This document shows positions 33,332 to 43,181 of a stretch of 64,000 bases of DNA, piece after piece. Origin of the DNA: Powellomyces hirtus (taxonomy: Eukaryota > Chytridiomycota > Chytridiomycetes > Spizellomycetales > Powellomycetaceae); contig JAHLKG010000010.1 in NCBI GenBank assembly GCA_025526995.1, positions 496,001 through 560,000 of the forward strand, written 5' to 3'. How positions within the stretch are numbered: position 1 is the stretch's first letter; each line of letters begins with the position of its first letter. The notes below the pieces were generated by a model. That model ran no database searches. It saw only the letters and a program-made list of their open reading frames with translations, and was not told the origin of the DNA. A program made the position numbers and the translations under genes.

Positions 33332-33393
33332 TGTAATAATATCAGGTCTGTTGCCAGAGTCTAGTCTTCTATTCGGGATTTCCCTATGTCTAT
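33332..33393 (-). repeat. Truncated gypsy A LTR fragment
   Basis: TGTAATAATATCAGGTCTG... through CCCTATGTCT matches the first about 62 bases of a reverse A LTR (compare 35046). Confidence 0.7.
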
Positions 33394-33905
33394 GCTTTGG
33401 GCTTCTCATCGGTGAAACGGCCATAGGATGACCACCGATATGAGGCTTTTTGTACTTTTTGGATTGTTGATGGGAAGTTGATGTAGCGAGAGGATTTGAA
33501 CTAGTCAATAAAGTCTTTTTCAACTTTTCCATCCGATGGTCGAGGTTTTCGTCGATTTCCATCTTCAACATCTGCAGGATATGCACGACTATGTCAGTCG
33601 GCACTCTGGACAATTCTGACGCCGGTTCTGCATGAATTTCTCCAGGATTCATCTCATCCACATCAGCATCTGCGTCATGGGAATCATGGTAGATCAAGGC
33701 ATCGATATTAACATCTCCTTCAGCGTCAGGACCTTGTTCGGCTTGTCGTGCGGCTTGACGGGCTTGTTGGCGGTTCTGCACTCCTTGAATGGGAGATCTA
33801 GCAGTAATACTTTCTTGGCACTTGAATTTGACAGAAGACTGGTGATTTCAGGTTTTTACGAAGGAGAATGATTCGAATTTGACTGGTGTTCTCAGGGCTC
33901 ATAAC
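33394..33905 (-). pseudogene. Copia gag N-terminal fragment with reversed PBS
   Basis: At 33892-33905 the minus strand reads GGTTATGAGCCCTG, the half-tRNA PBS, followed by an ATG-AGC-CCT-GAG start like that of copia D. An open stretch then carries RQQARQAARQAEQGPDAEG, an acidic segment and a helix (DIVVHILQMLKMEIDENLDHRMEKLKK). I read it as the start of a copia gag, possibly family E. No LTR is evident on its 5' side. Confidence 0.5.
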
Positions 33906-34414
33906 CTAATGGAGATATTGGCATTTCCAGTACTTTGTTGGAATTGCAGAAGATTGGCCAAATTCAAGGACACCCTCTGGTATACTTCGTAAAGGGGTTT
34001 ACAGAGCTCTTCTATAATGCAGATGATGGTGTTTCGTTGTCAGATGCATGGAGATGTAATGTATGTGAATATATTTCTATGTCTTAAGTCTTATTGGTAA
34101 TGTTTTGCTTGTCAAGTGGTCTTATCTATGTTTTCTTCAATCACATGATTCCATGTGATCATTTTCAGCTTTTAGCAGTATCAGTATCACGGTCACGTGC
34201 GCTAGTCAGAGAATTCAGATGAGGATCTAATGTAAGGACTAGTTGTTGAGTACGCAAGTCTCAACATTCCAATATTGTCATCCTCGCTGTGAAGACTCTC
34301 ATCTGCAAAAGCCTGTGTCGGTGCAGGCGCAGTGTTTGTTCCGGACCTGGTCCAAACGGGGCTACGGGACAACAGCATGATTGAGTATGCAACAACAAGA
34401 AGAAGGATACAGGA
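33906..34414. other. Unassigned retroelement debris, possibly copia E leader/gag start
   Basis: A 59-codon minus-strand frame (34379 to 34202, starting MLLSRSPVWTRSG) lies downstream, in element sense, of the E-type PBS at 34725-34738 and is separated from it by a solo A LTR. It may be the E gag N-terminus. The rest shows nothing I can support. Confidence 0.35.
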
Positions 34415-34689
34415 TGTAATGAGGCGTGGCTCGCCAGCCTAAGCCTAGACACGCGTCGGGAAGGGCCCCGCACGAGATGGATGCTAGCGTCAGCATCCTG
34501 AAGGGTACTAGACCTCAGGGATGGCCACAGATGGCCATCACGTGACCAGGACTGCCTTGCGGTCCAGAAGAAAAGTAGGAATACTCTGACGAGGGCGTAT
34601 TCAAGACTTAGAGATCTTACAGTAGAATTAGAGATAAGGAATTCCCGAATAGAAAACTAGACTCTGGCAACGGACCTAGTATTATTACA
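34415..34689 (+). repeat. Solo gypsy A LTR
   Basis: 275 bp, TGTAAT...ATTACA. Flanks CAGGA and CAGTA agree at four of five bases, so it is probably a true insertion reduced to a solo LTR. It is more diverged from the A1 LTR than is 35046-35320. Confidence 0.88.
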
Positions 34690-34724
34690 CAGTATACTTG
34701 TCGTTTCAGTGTTGAGCGGGCAAA

Positions 34725-34738
34725 CAGGGCTCATAACC
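34725..34738 (-). other. Primer binding site of a copia E 5' end
   Basis: Minus-strand GGTTATGAGCCCTG directly after the E LTR terminus CACAACA; anticodon-loop tRNA-iMet type. Confidence 0.75.
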
Positions 34739-35008
34739 TGTTGTGTGTCGGTCCGATTGAGGTATAGTACAAGAGAAGGAAGCTAGCTCGACACTCTCTA
34801 TGACAAGGGTGCTTTTTGTTATGTTATTGTTGTTAAGTCTGAACGGTGGGTGATGGAAGATCTATGCGAAGAAAAAAAGGAAAAGTAGCTGTGCAAGCTA
34901 TCTGAGCATATGCGGTTAAATGGATTATAGAGCATGGAGCAGAGGTGGTGTGGAGTCTTGAGGCGCTGTCAATTTGACAGGTTTGTTTTGCAAGTCCAAA
35001 ACCCAACA
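34739..35008 (-). repeat. Copia E LTR (5' LTR), inserted in a B LTR remnant
   Basis: Plus-strand TGTTGTGTG to ACCCAACA. It resembles 47533-47790, including the AAGCTAGCTCGACACTCTC block. The next bases (35009 on) are family B LTR. Confidence 0.78.
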
Positions 35009-35045
35009 GTAAAAAGCCATATCCGGAGTTAAGGCAGACGCGCCT
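35009..35045 (+). repeat. Family B LTR fragment ending CGCCT at the A3 boundary
   Basis: GTAAAAAGCC...AAGGCAGACGCGCCT matches the B LTR. CGCCT is the reverse complement of AGGCG, the expected target next to A1 (observed AGACG). Confidence 0.75.
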
Positions 35046-35320
35046 TGTAATAATACTAGGTCCGTTGCCAGAGTCTAGTCTTCTATTCCGGAATTCCCTA
35101 TGTCTAATTCTACTGTAAGATCTCTCCGTCTTGAATACGCCCTCGTTGGAGTATTCCTACTTTTCTTCTGGGCCGCGGGGCAGTCCCAGTCACGTGATGG
35201 CCATCCGTGGCCATCCCTAATGTCTAGTACCCTTCGGGATGCTGACGCTAGCATCCATCTCGCGCGGGGCCCTTCCCAGCGCGTATCTAGGCTTAGGCTG
35301 GCGAGCCACGCCTCATTACA
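35046..35320 (-). repeat. Gypsy A 3' LTR of A3, 275 bp
   Basis: Plus-strand TGTAATAATAC...CTCATTACA, followed by CCCCCCTT, the reverse of a polypurine tract. Closest to the A1 5' LTR among the A LTRs here. Confidence 0.9.
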
Positions 35321-35735
35321 CCCCCCTTAGATTCGCGACTATCTCTCAGGCTCGAATCTCTTCAGCGAGGCGAAGCTTGCCTAAGCCGAACGGCTGCGGT
35401 TGAACGGATGCTGATGTGGTTGTGGGAAGATGAGGCTGGGGAGGCGGCCCTGGTGCGGGTCGCATCGCGGTAGTCTCCGGCGGGTAGTCTCCGCCCTTCG
35501 TAGGGCGCGAATTTGTTGAAAAGTCTATTTTCTTGTCGCAGGGGCCCTAAATGACTCACAACTAGTTTTCTCCATGCAAAATCTGATAAGTAACATCTGC
35601 TGCGCTTCGTAGGGAATGAAACACTGACACCTGAATTGCCGAGCGTTCCCAGCCAGGACGAGCCTTCAAAAGGCGCTGCCCGCTAAGTTCCCCCTCGCTT
35701 CTTTCTTTCTTCTGTAACTAACAACAGAAACAACA
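35321..35735 (+). promoter_or_regulatory. Region upstream of the antisense RING gene, possible promoter/leader
   Basis: About 415 bp between the LTR and the ATG at 35736. It ends in a pyrimidine-rich stretch (CTTCTTTCTTTCTTCTG) and an A-rich leader (AACAACAGAAACAACA) before the start, as is common in fungal genes. No protein-coding signal is seen here. Confidence 0.4.
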
Positions 35736-36314
35736 ATGGACGTCGACCGCAACAACTCCCCGTCCCCCGACACCACCACCACCACCACCACGGCTAAACA
35801 CCGTAGCAACCAACAGCTGCAGAAGGCAGCCGCTAAAAAGGTCCAGCTTGCCGGGGTGAGTGAAGTCTTGACTGTTCCCGTCGCTCACGGTAATCCCCTT
35901 ACGCCATCTCACAGGAGCCAACCGTCCACTCCAATTCGACCCCGGAGGTCGCGGTCGCAACCAGCACCTGCTGGAAATGCGGCCTGCACAAGGGTGGCAA
36001 GATGTTCCTCGGGGAATGCCACCACATGATTTGTCGGCCATGTATCATGGCCTTGGCCGACGCCACAGTACGTTCCCGCTGGTTATGAGGCTTTCCGGTG
36101 TTGTTTGGTACTCATTCCCTCTCTCTCTCCTTCCCTTCTGTAGGACACTGGCCCTCTGGGCCAGTTTGTATGTGGTGTCGACCGGTGCGGGAGGACGCTG
36201 CACTTTGGTGCAATCCCGGTCTGTTGCGTCCATGACGCCTGCCCCTCCGCCGTGGCGGCCCTCCGCTGGCTCCCCTGCGCCCATGTCAACTGCATGGCGC
36301 ACATTCGCGCATAA
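35736..36314 (+). CDS. Antisense RING-type zinc-finger protein in gypsy A, three exons
   Basis: Proposed exons: 35736-35855, 35915-36067 and 36144-36314 (147 residues). Both introns are phase 0 with good fungal sites (GTGAGT...CTCACAG, 59 nt; GTACGT...TCTGTAG, 76 nt). Residues 1-40 are polar with a Thr run. Exon 2 holds a RING core: CWKC, then ECHHMICRPC (C-x-H-x2-C-x2-C). Exon 3 adds VCGVDRC, PVCCVHDAC and LPCAHVNC. A further Cys-rich stretch (LRCGMGKCCHGAKC, about 36373-36468) may be a fourth exon, but no canonical donor avoids the TAA at 36312. The gene is antisense to A3, between the pol side and the 3' LTR. A ubiquitin-ligase role is only suggested by the fold. Confidence 0.65.
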
Positions 36315-36724
36315 GTCATCTCTTCGCGTCGATTATACGCTTACCTTACCGGCTGATCCATTCTTCTTATAGCGAAATGAACATTGCGAATTTCACTCCG
36401 CTCCGATGCGGCATGGGGAAGTGCTGCCACGGGGCGAAATGCCTCTTCTCATTCACTTGTATCAACTAGTTGGTCCCCCCCCTTCTTCCCTTTTTCTTGT
36501 ACATAATTTCATCCTCTTGCTCCCTTGGGGCCTGGCCCTCGGGCCGTAATCAAATTCAGTACCAAAAATCTCATCGCTGTACTTGCCTTCTCATCGCTGT
36601 GCTCCTTTGAGCCATGTAGCATTTCGTATGCGTCCGCTGTGTCAAATGTCACTCGGCTTCCTCCCGGATATGGTGCTCATGGTAGATGCCCTGCATCACA
36701 CTTCCCCGTTGGGGAGACCACTCA
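36315..36724. other. 3' region of the antisense gene
   Basis: Contains the possible extra Cys-rich exon (36373-36468) ending in a TAG, then pyrimidine-rich non-coding sequence. No other feature is seen. Confidence 0.4.
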
Positions 36725-37374
36725 GCGATTCCCCAGCCATCGTCCAACGATGCTGGTATCTCACCTAGTGAGGTCTACTGCCTCGCAGTCTTTGGCTTAT
36801 CGCCCAGCGAGATGCCCAGCAGCCTTCGGCCATCGTCCAACGATGCCAGCATCTCACCTAGTGAGGTCTATTGCCTCGCAGTCTTCGGCCATTGTCCAAT
36901 GATGCCGGCATCTCACCTCGTGAGGTCTACTGCTTTGCAGTCTTCGGCTCATCGCCCAGCAATCCCGGCATCTTGCCCAGCAAGGTATGTCGCTCAGCGA
37001 CCTTCGGCCCATTGTCAAACGATGCCAGTATCTTGGCCGAAGCCCTTCTCTTCCCCTTCACGTGGGTATGTACTACGGCCATGTCCCCGCGGGTCTCGAG
37101 GTACGCTGCCATGCAAATCTGGTGCCGGTCACGTTGCATCAGCAGCCGGTCGATGCCCAGCATCACCCTTCTCACCCAGTGAGGTATGCCGCCCAGCGGC
37201 CTTTGGCCCATCGTCAAACGATGCCGGTATCTTGGCCGAAGCCCTTCTCTTCCCCTTTGCGTAGGTATGTACCACAGCCATGGTCCCCGCGGGTCTCGAG
37301 GTACGCCGCCATGCAAATCTGGTGCCGGTCACCTTGCATCGGCAAGCCGTCGGCTCATTGCCCAGCAATCCCGG
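36725..37374 (-). repeat. Tandem-repeat array of the gypsy A 3' region
   Basis: Units of about 60 bp built around CATCGTCCAACGATGC and CATCTCACCTAGTGAGGTC recur from 36735. A longer block (TCGTCAAACGATGCC...GGTGCCGGTCAC) occurs twice, about 37014-37135 and 37212-37335. The same units stand in A1 at 13030-13145. The array ends at CCCGG, where a B LTR starts. Confidence 0.8.
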
Positions 37375-37405
37375 TGTGAGATGGCCATCATGGCATATTT
37401 ATACT
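37375..37405 (+). repeat. Gypsy B2 5' LTR, first 31 bases
   Basis: TGTGAGATGGCCATCATGG...ATACT, the start of the B LTR in sense orientation. It is interrupted by D1 and resumes at 43584 with the duplicated ATACT. Confidence 0.88.
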
Positions 37406-37645
37406 TGTTAGCACGTACAGACTCTGTCATTGAGTCACAACTGCGCCATCGCAGGGCGTATCACGCGATCACGTGAACCCACGTGATCAACTCCGATATA
37501 AGTAGTTTTCCTTCCATACTTAATATATCGGTGGGACTTTTCTCTTTTTCTCCAAATAGAGCGGGATTAAGTTACTTTGTTGTTCTGCTCAGTCAACTAC
37601 CCTAAAGCTTCCTCAACTATCTACTCAGATACTCTCAGACCAACA
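37406..37645 (+). repeat. Copia D1 5' LTR, 240 bp
   Basis: TGTTAGCACG to AGACCAACA. All D LTRs in the window have the same length. A TATAAG box-like motif lies near 37497, downstream of a palindromic double E-box. Confidence 0.93.
37467..37488. promoter_or_regulatory. Palindromic double E-box in the D LTR
   Basis: GATCACGTG-AACC-CACGTGATC is a perfect 9-bp inverted repeat with two CACGTG E-boxes. It is conserved in every D LTR (one copy has AGCC as spacer). CACGTG is the classic bHLH site (Pho4, Cbf1, MYC types), so it is a plausible activator or boundary element. Confidence 0.6.
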
Positions 37646-37660
37646 GGTTATGAGCCCTGA
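37646..37660 (+). other. Primer binding site of D1; gag start codon inside it
   Basis: GGTTATGAGCCCTGA is complementary to the tRNA-iMet anticodon arm. The ATG at 37650-37652, which begins the long gag-pol frame, is the part that would pair with the CAU anticodon of the primer. Confidence 0.75.
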
Positions 37661-40600
37661 AATGGTAGGCAACGAAACGAGCCCCCGGTACACTCGTAGT
37701 ATGTTAAGACGCCTAACGGGTCGTCAGACCCCAGGGTCCAATACGCTACAACGAGCCGTAGAATGTGCAGCAAAGAAAAGCGCACAAGTGCCTGGTGAAC
37801 GGACATCACCAAGCAATGGAGGGAAATCTGCCGGTGACGATACACTGGCAGAGCCAACGTCTTTGAGTGTCGACGCCAACGAGAGCTACCACACATTGGA
37901 AGGGCGTACCCGAAACATCGACCGACACGATGGCAAGGTCGATACCCGTCCCCTATCAAGCAGTACGGATGATCGCAGAACGATCAACTACAGTATTCCA
38001 GCGGCATTCCCAAGTGGGGAATCAGCGAACACCTTGCATGTCCGCCCGCGTGAGGCGGACATGGATAGGATAGATCGGCTTGAGAATTCTCTAGCCCAAC
38101 TAACGGAAATGCTCCAAATGAAATGGCGCATGGATCAGGATGTGAACATCCCGGTCAACCCTCAGGTACGTACGGCGCAACGGCGTGTACGCACACCATC
38201 ACCCACTTGCAACGACGGGTTTGCTGCACCGTGGACAGAGAACAATCAGGAGATTGGAGCTCAACAGGAATACCAACGTTCTCCATTCGAACGCCGCCCT
38301 ACATCACCGACATCGAGCATACACAGCGTGACGACCAAAATCGTCGACAGTCGAGGTGCGAAAGCTTTCGTGGATGGAACGCTGAAAGATATTAGATCTT
38401 ACAACGGGGAAGCCAATATGGTCAAACTTCGAACGTTCATCGACAAGATTGAGACAGTTGTGAAGTACGAAATGGTTCCGCCCGAGTTTCTCGTGGATTT
38501 TGTGGCTACGAAACTCACAGGATGGGCATACACTTGGTGGCAGTCGCTGTCACCAAATAAAAGGAACGCAATTACGACGTGGCATGACTTTGAAGACGTT
38601 GATTCAGGAAGAACCAACACCAGTCTTAGGGTCCGCCCTCCTGGCGCGGTTTGCGCCACAAAACCACACTAGGGATTTGCTGCAGAAATTACGGGAATTG
38701 CGTCCCAAAGGCCGCATGGATGAGTACATCACTCAGTTCAACATGCTGGCACTTTCTCTGCCGAGAACACCGGATTACGTCCTTCAGGATTACTTCATCA
38801 ACGCGCTTACACCAGACCTTGCGGCCTTGGTTCAGGCTAATGAAGAAAACATAACTGATTTGAGCAGTTTACAGGCCGCTGCATCCAGGATCGCCGCCAA
38901 CATGGCTAAGAAACCTAGCGGGACCTCAACGGATACGCGACCAGGTGCCGCACACACTGACGCCTCTAAGAAACAAAAGGGTGGCAAGACCCATGGGGAG
39001 AAGTCAACGAACGGCAAGAAGGACAAGGAATCTACTCCATCAAACAAAGGCCAAACCCAAAAGTCGGGTTGTTGGGCCTGTGGAGACCCTAAACACCGAA
39101 CACAGGAGTGCGAAGTGTTAAAGAAGTTCAAATCCGAGTTGGAGAAGAACAAGACAAAGCAGTCGTCTGATGGTGCTGTTAGTACAAATGCTGTGGAAGC
39201 ATTACACGTCTGGGTCCGCCAAGAACAACCGTATGAAGCCCTCATCGACTCTGGTGCTACGGACCACATGACACCTCACAAAGCAACCTTGGATCACTCA
39301 ACCGTGTACAGTGATGTCAGAGCTGTTATGCTTGCTGACAAAACATCACTACCCTCTACAGTTCGAGGTACGGTACGAGTAGAAGTTAACGACTATCCGA
39401 ATCCGCTCGAGTTGGGCAGAGTCCTGCATATGCCAGGATTACGACGAGATCTCATATCGGTAGCGAAATGCAACGATCAAGGCGTTGACGTGCTCTTCAA
39501 ATCGAATGGAGATGTCATTTTCACGCGAGACGGCAAAGATATTGCCAAAGGCGTACGCCGCAACAACGCATATTACCTGCAAGGTACGCTGCTGTCTGAA
39601 AGTCTGTGCTCAGATTCAGAAGCATGCACTGTCGAAGTCTCTCCTACACTCGCTCATGCTCGTCTTGGACACGTTGGCAAACACGTCCTGGAGAAGATGG
39701 CATCGGTTACGGACGGTTGGTCCGTAGTGGGGGATCTAAATGACTTCAAAGATTGTGAAGCCTGCGTGCTAGGAAAAGCCGCTCGTCTTCCATTCTCCCT
39801 TGGAAATGTTGAAGCCAGGGAGATCTTGAGCTGATTCATTCAGACCTACAGGGACCATTTCGTATCCCTGGTTATGAAGGATCACGCTATTCACTGGAGT
39901 TCATTGAACACACATCCAGATACGTGACTGTTTTCCCTATTCCTTCAAAGGACTCAGCAGTCATACTCGACAAGTTTCTCATCTACAAGGCTTGGATTGA
40001 CAAACAGACTGACCGACAAATCAAGATTCTACGTACGGATCGAGGCACCGAATACTTTGGCGAGGCTCTAGAGTACCTATTGGAAAATGGTATCACTCAT
40101 CAAAAGTCCGCGGCCTATTCGAGTCACCAAAACGGGATTGCCGAACGATGGCATCGCACAGCGCTGGACAGGGTCCGCGCCACCTTTGCAGATACAAAAC
40201 TACCCCAAAGATTCTGGCCTGCTCTACTGGTAGCGGCTGGATACATCTATTCCCTCACATACAACCGCATCAACAAGAAGACGCCGCATGAAATACTGTT
40301 TGGCCGGCGTCCTGATGTCGCCCATCTTCGGCGTATCGGTTGCGTGGCGTATTCCGTTCTAACAAGCAAAGGACAAGATAAAATGGGAAATCAAGCGAAG
40401 AAGGCTTACTTGGTAGGCTATGCTCAACCCACAGGTACCAAGGGGTATCTAGTATGGGATCTGATCACTGACAAGGTCAAAGTGTCACGAGACGTGATCT
40501 TCAAAGAAGACTTGGGACTCGAACCCAAATATCAGCAGGACCCAGCCCATCTTGACCTTCTAGATGAGGAGAGTCAGGAGGATGACGTCGAATACACTGT

Positions 40601-43181
40601 GGAGGCGATTATCGACAAGCACCGCAGTAAGGTGCACACAAAAGAGTACTTGGTTAAGTGGGAGGGATATCAAGAACCTACGTGGGAGTCCCGACTTTCA
40701 CTACTCGATACTACCGCATTGGATGACTGGGAAAATCGAGTCGCCGCGTACGATGTCGGCACACGACGAAATGACCCCATCACTGCATACGCCGCCCGCG
40801 CGCGGACTCAAGCAACGATCAACGAAGACGCCATGACATGGAAGCACGCGATGAAAACCCCTCAGAAGGAGGAATTTCTCAAGGCTGCACGCATCGAGTA
40901 CCAATCCCTGGTCGACAACGGCACATGGGAGCTCACCAAGCGTCCACGTAACAAGCGCGTGATCGGCACAACATGGGTTTTTCGAACGAAGGTCAATCCC
41001 GATGGCACCTTTACCAAGTTCAAAGCCAGAGCAGTGGCTCAAGGCTTCTCTCAACAACCCGGTTGCGACTTTGGTGATACATACTCACCGACGCTACCAT
41101 TCACAGCGCTACGCCTCTTCTTGGCGTATTGTGTTCAGCACGGGCTGGACATCCACAGTATGGACGCTGTCACCGCCTTCCTTAACAGTGATATTGATAA
41201 GGATATCTATATCGAGCAGTTTGAGGGATTCGAAGATCCGGATCACCCCAAAGGCAATTGGGTCCTGAAGCTACTGAAAGCTCTCTATGGCCTGAAGCAA
41301 TCACCTCTTCTTTGGTATGAGACCTTGAAGACTGCACTGTTGAAGCTCGGCTACGAAGCGGTTTCCGTATGCCCGTGTATCTTTTTCAAGTATGCGACAG
41401 ATGACCGTACACCTCCGTCGAACGACAATTTGGTCCTTATTCTCGTCTTCGTCAACGACCTGCTTATTGCAGCAAAGGATCCGGAGATTCTGGCGAACAG
41501 CAAAATGGATTTACATTCGAAGTTCAAGTTTACAGAACAAGGTCGCGTCACTGGTCACCTTGGTCTCGTCTACAAGTATGACTTCGAGTCTCCGGTTCGT
41601 ACCCTCGAAATCTCAAATGTCAAGTACATCGACGACGCTCTTGAACAATTCGGCATGAGCGACTGCCATCCTGTCTCCACTCCGTACGCCGTGTCAGCGC
41701 GTAACAAACAACCGGAGGATTCGACCCCATTCACGAATCTGAAAATGTATCAGGAAGCAGTGGGGGTCCTCACTTGGGCCTCCATTACATGGCGATGGGA
41801 TATTGCCACTGCAGTCGGTTACGTTGCGCGCCGCGTTGCCGCACCTACCAACTCCGACTGGAACAACGTTAAACGCATTTTCCGCTATTTGAAGGGTACT
41901 CGCGGTTATGCCCTCAAGTTTACATCCGAAAGAAATGATCCGCGTGGCTTACGCGTATTCACGGATGCGGATTATGCAGGAGAACTCACCGACCGGACGT
42001 CCACTACAGGTATTTTGGCCCTTTACAGTGGGTTTCCTGTTCTGTGGAAAAGCAGCAAGCAGAAGTGCACCGCCCAAAGTACAACCGAAGCGGAGTATAT
42101 AGCTGCCAGTACCGGCCACAACGAAGCCAAATGGCTACGCCAACTCTTGGCGGAAGTTTTGGGACCTCAACCGGATTACAAATCTCGACCGGTCCCTCTC
42201 CATGTCAATAATCAGAGGGCCGGGGCCTTGATTCAGTCTAAAGCTATCAACCAACGCACCAAACACATCGACGTTTGGTACCATGCTATACGCGATTCGT
42301 TCGCGAAGCAAATTATCAAAATCATCGACACCAATACGGACGATCAACTGGCGGACATCTTTACAAAGCCTTTTCCCACTGTGAAACATAAGGACACTGT
42401 CCTGAGGATTACGAATGGGACTCTTATATTTGATGAAAGGATACGCAATGAGGGCGCGTCTACGGAAGCACACCGAGCTCAAGTGTTACTCGCTGAATGT
42501 CAGGAGAACTACTCACAACACTGGCTTACCTTGGCTACTACACCGCAATTGCGGAACCCGAAGCAATGCCTCCCAAGGAGGATGGGCCTGCCCCTCCTCC
42601 ATCATCCTCATCGCTTGAGGGTGAGCGTCGGCTTGAAGAACCCGATGGTCCCTCCAACTCCTCGGCTGCCCCCTCCTCCTCCTCCTCTTCCTCATCATTA
42701 TATGGAGCTTCACGCTCCAGGATGTCCCACATCCTTTTCACCTCCGCTACAGACTTCTTGTCCGCAGCCCTCTTCTTCGCCTGGGCCGCATCCTTGCCCT
42801 TCCCAACCGCCAGCTTCCGGCTCCGCCGGTCCTCTAGTATGGACCTCAGTCCATCAAGCGTCCCGGTCGCCCGTGCGCGACCCAGAGGCGTACCAGACCT
42901 CGCCCGGTCCTTCACCCGGTCTTTCGCCTGCTCAATGTGACGTTCCAGGACCCCTTGACGGTCCTTGCGGTGGAACTGTCGGGCATGCGCTGCCGACATC
43001 GTTCGAATCTCCGCTCGGGACAACCCCGCAGCGGGTGCGCCTCCCTGTGGCGCAGAGGGCACCACTGACGACGGCACAGCAGGAGCTGTGGTCGTCGCAG
43101 GAGCAGTTACCGGCGGTCCCGTCTTTCTCGCCGTCTGCTTCGCTTTGCCCGAACCTGACAACTACACTGGCACATAGTTAG
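37650..43181 (+). pseudogene. gag-pol: Copia D1 gag-pol with chromodomain, two frameshifts
   Basis: Three pieces joined by an extra G near 38630 and a lost base near 39826 (both by comparison with D2). Order: gag with knuckle CWACGDPKHRTQEC, protease LIDSGATDHMT, integrase HHCC and DDE (RTDRGTEYF, QNGIAERW), GTKGYLVWD block, chromodomain (YTVEAII...YLVKWEGY...TWES, about 40585-40745), RT, RNase H (ADIFTKPFP). The RT motif reads FVND instead of FVDD (41448-41459). The frame stays open about 230 codons past RNase H into the antisense gene; I regard that tail as non-coding in sense. Confidence 0.9.

Larger units (their letters stand above)
35046..37374 (-). mobile_element. Gypsy A3, 3' half (3' LTR, antisense gene, repeat array)
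   Basis: Minus-oriented: repeat array 37374-36725, an antisense RING gene, polypurine tract AAGGGGGG (35321-35328 region), 3' LTR 35320-35046. It has no gag or pol. It complements A1, which has gag-pol and the start of the same repeats but no 3' LTR. Confidence 0.8.

Noticed and set aside
42560..43181. Proline-rich C-terminal domain of copia D Pol
   Set aside because: Open in sense, but substitutions among copies mostly change it and D2 has a stop; better explained as the reverse side of the antisense gene.
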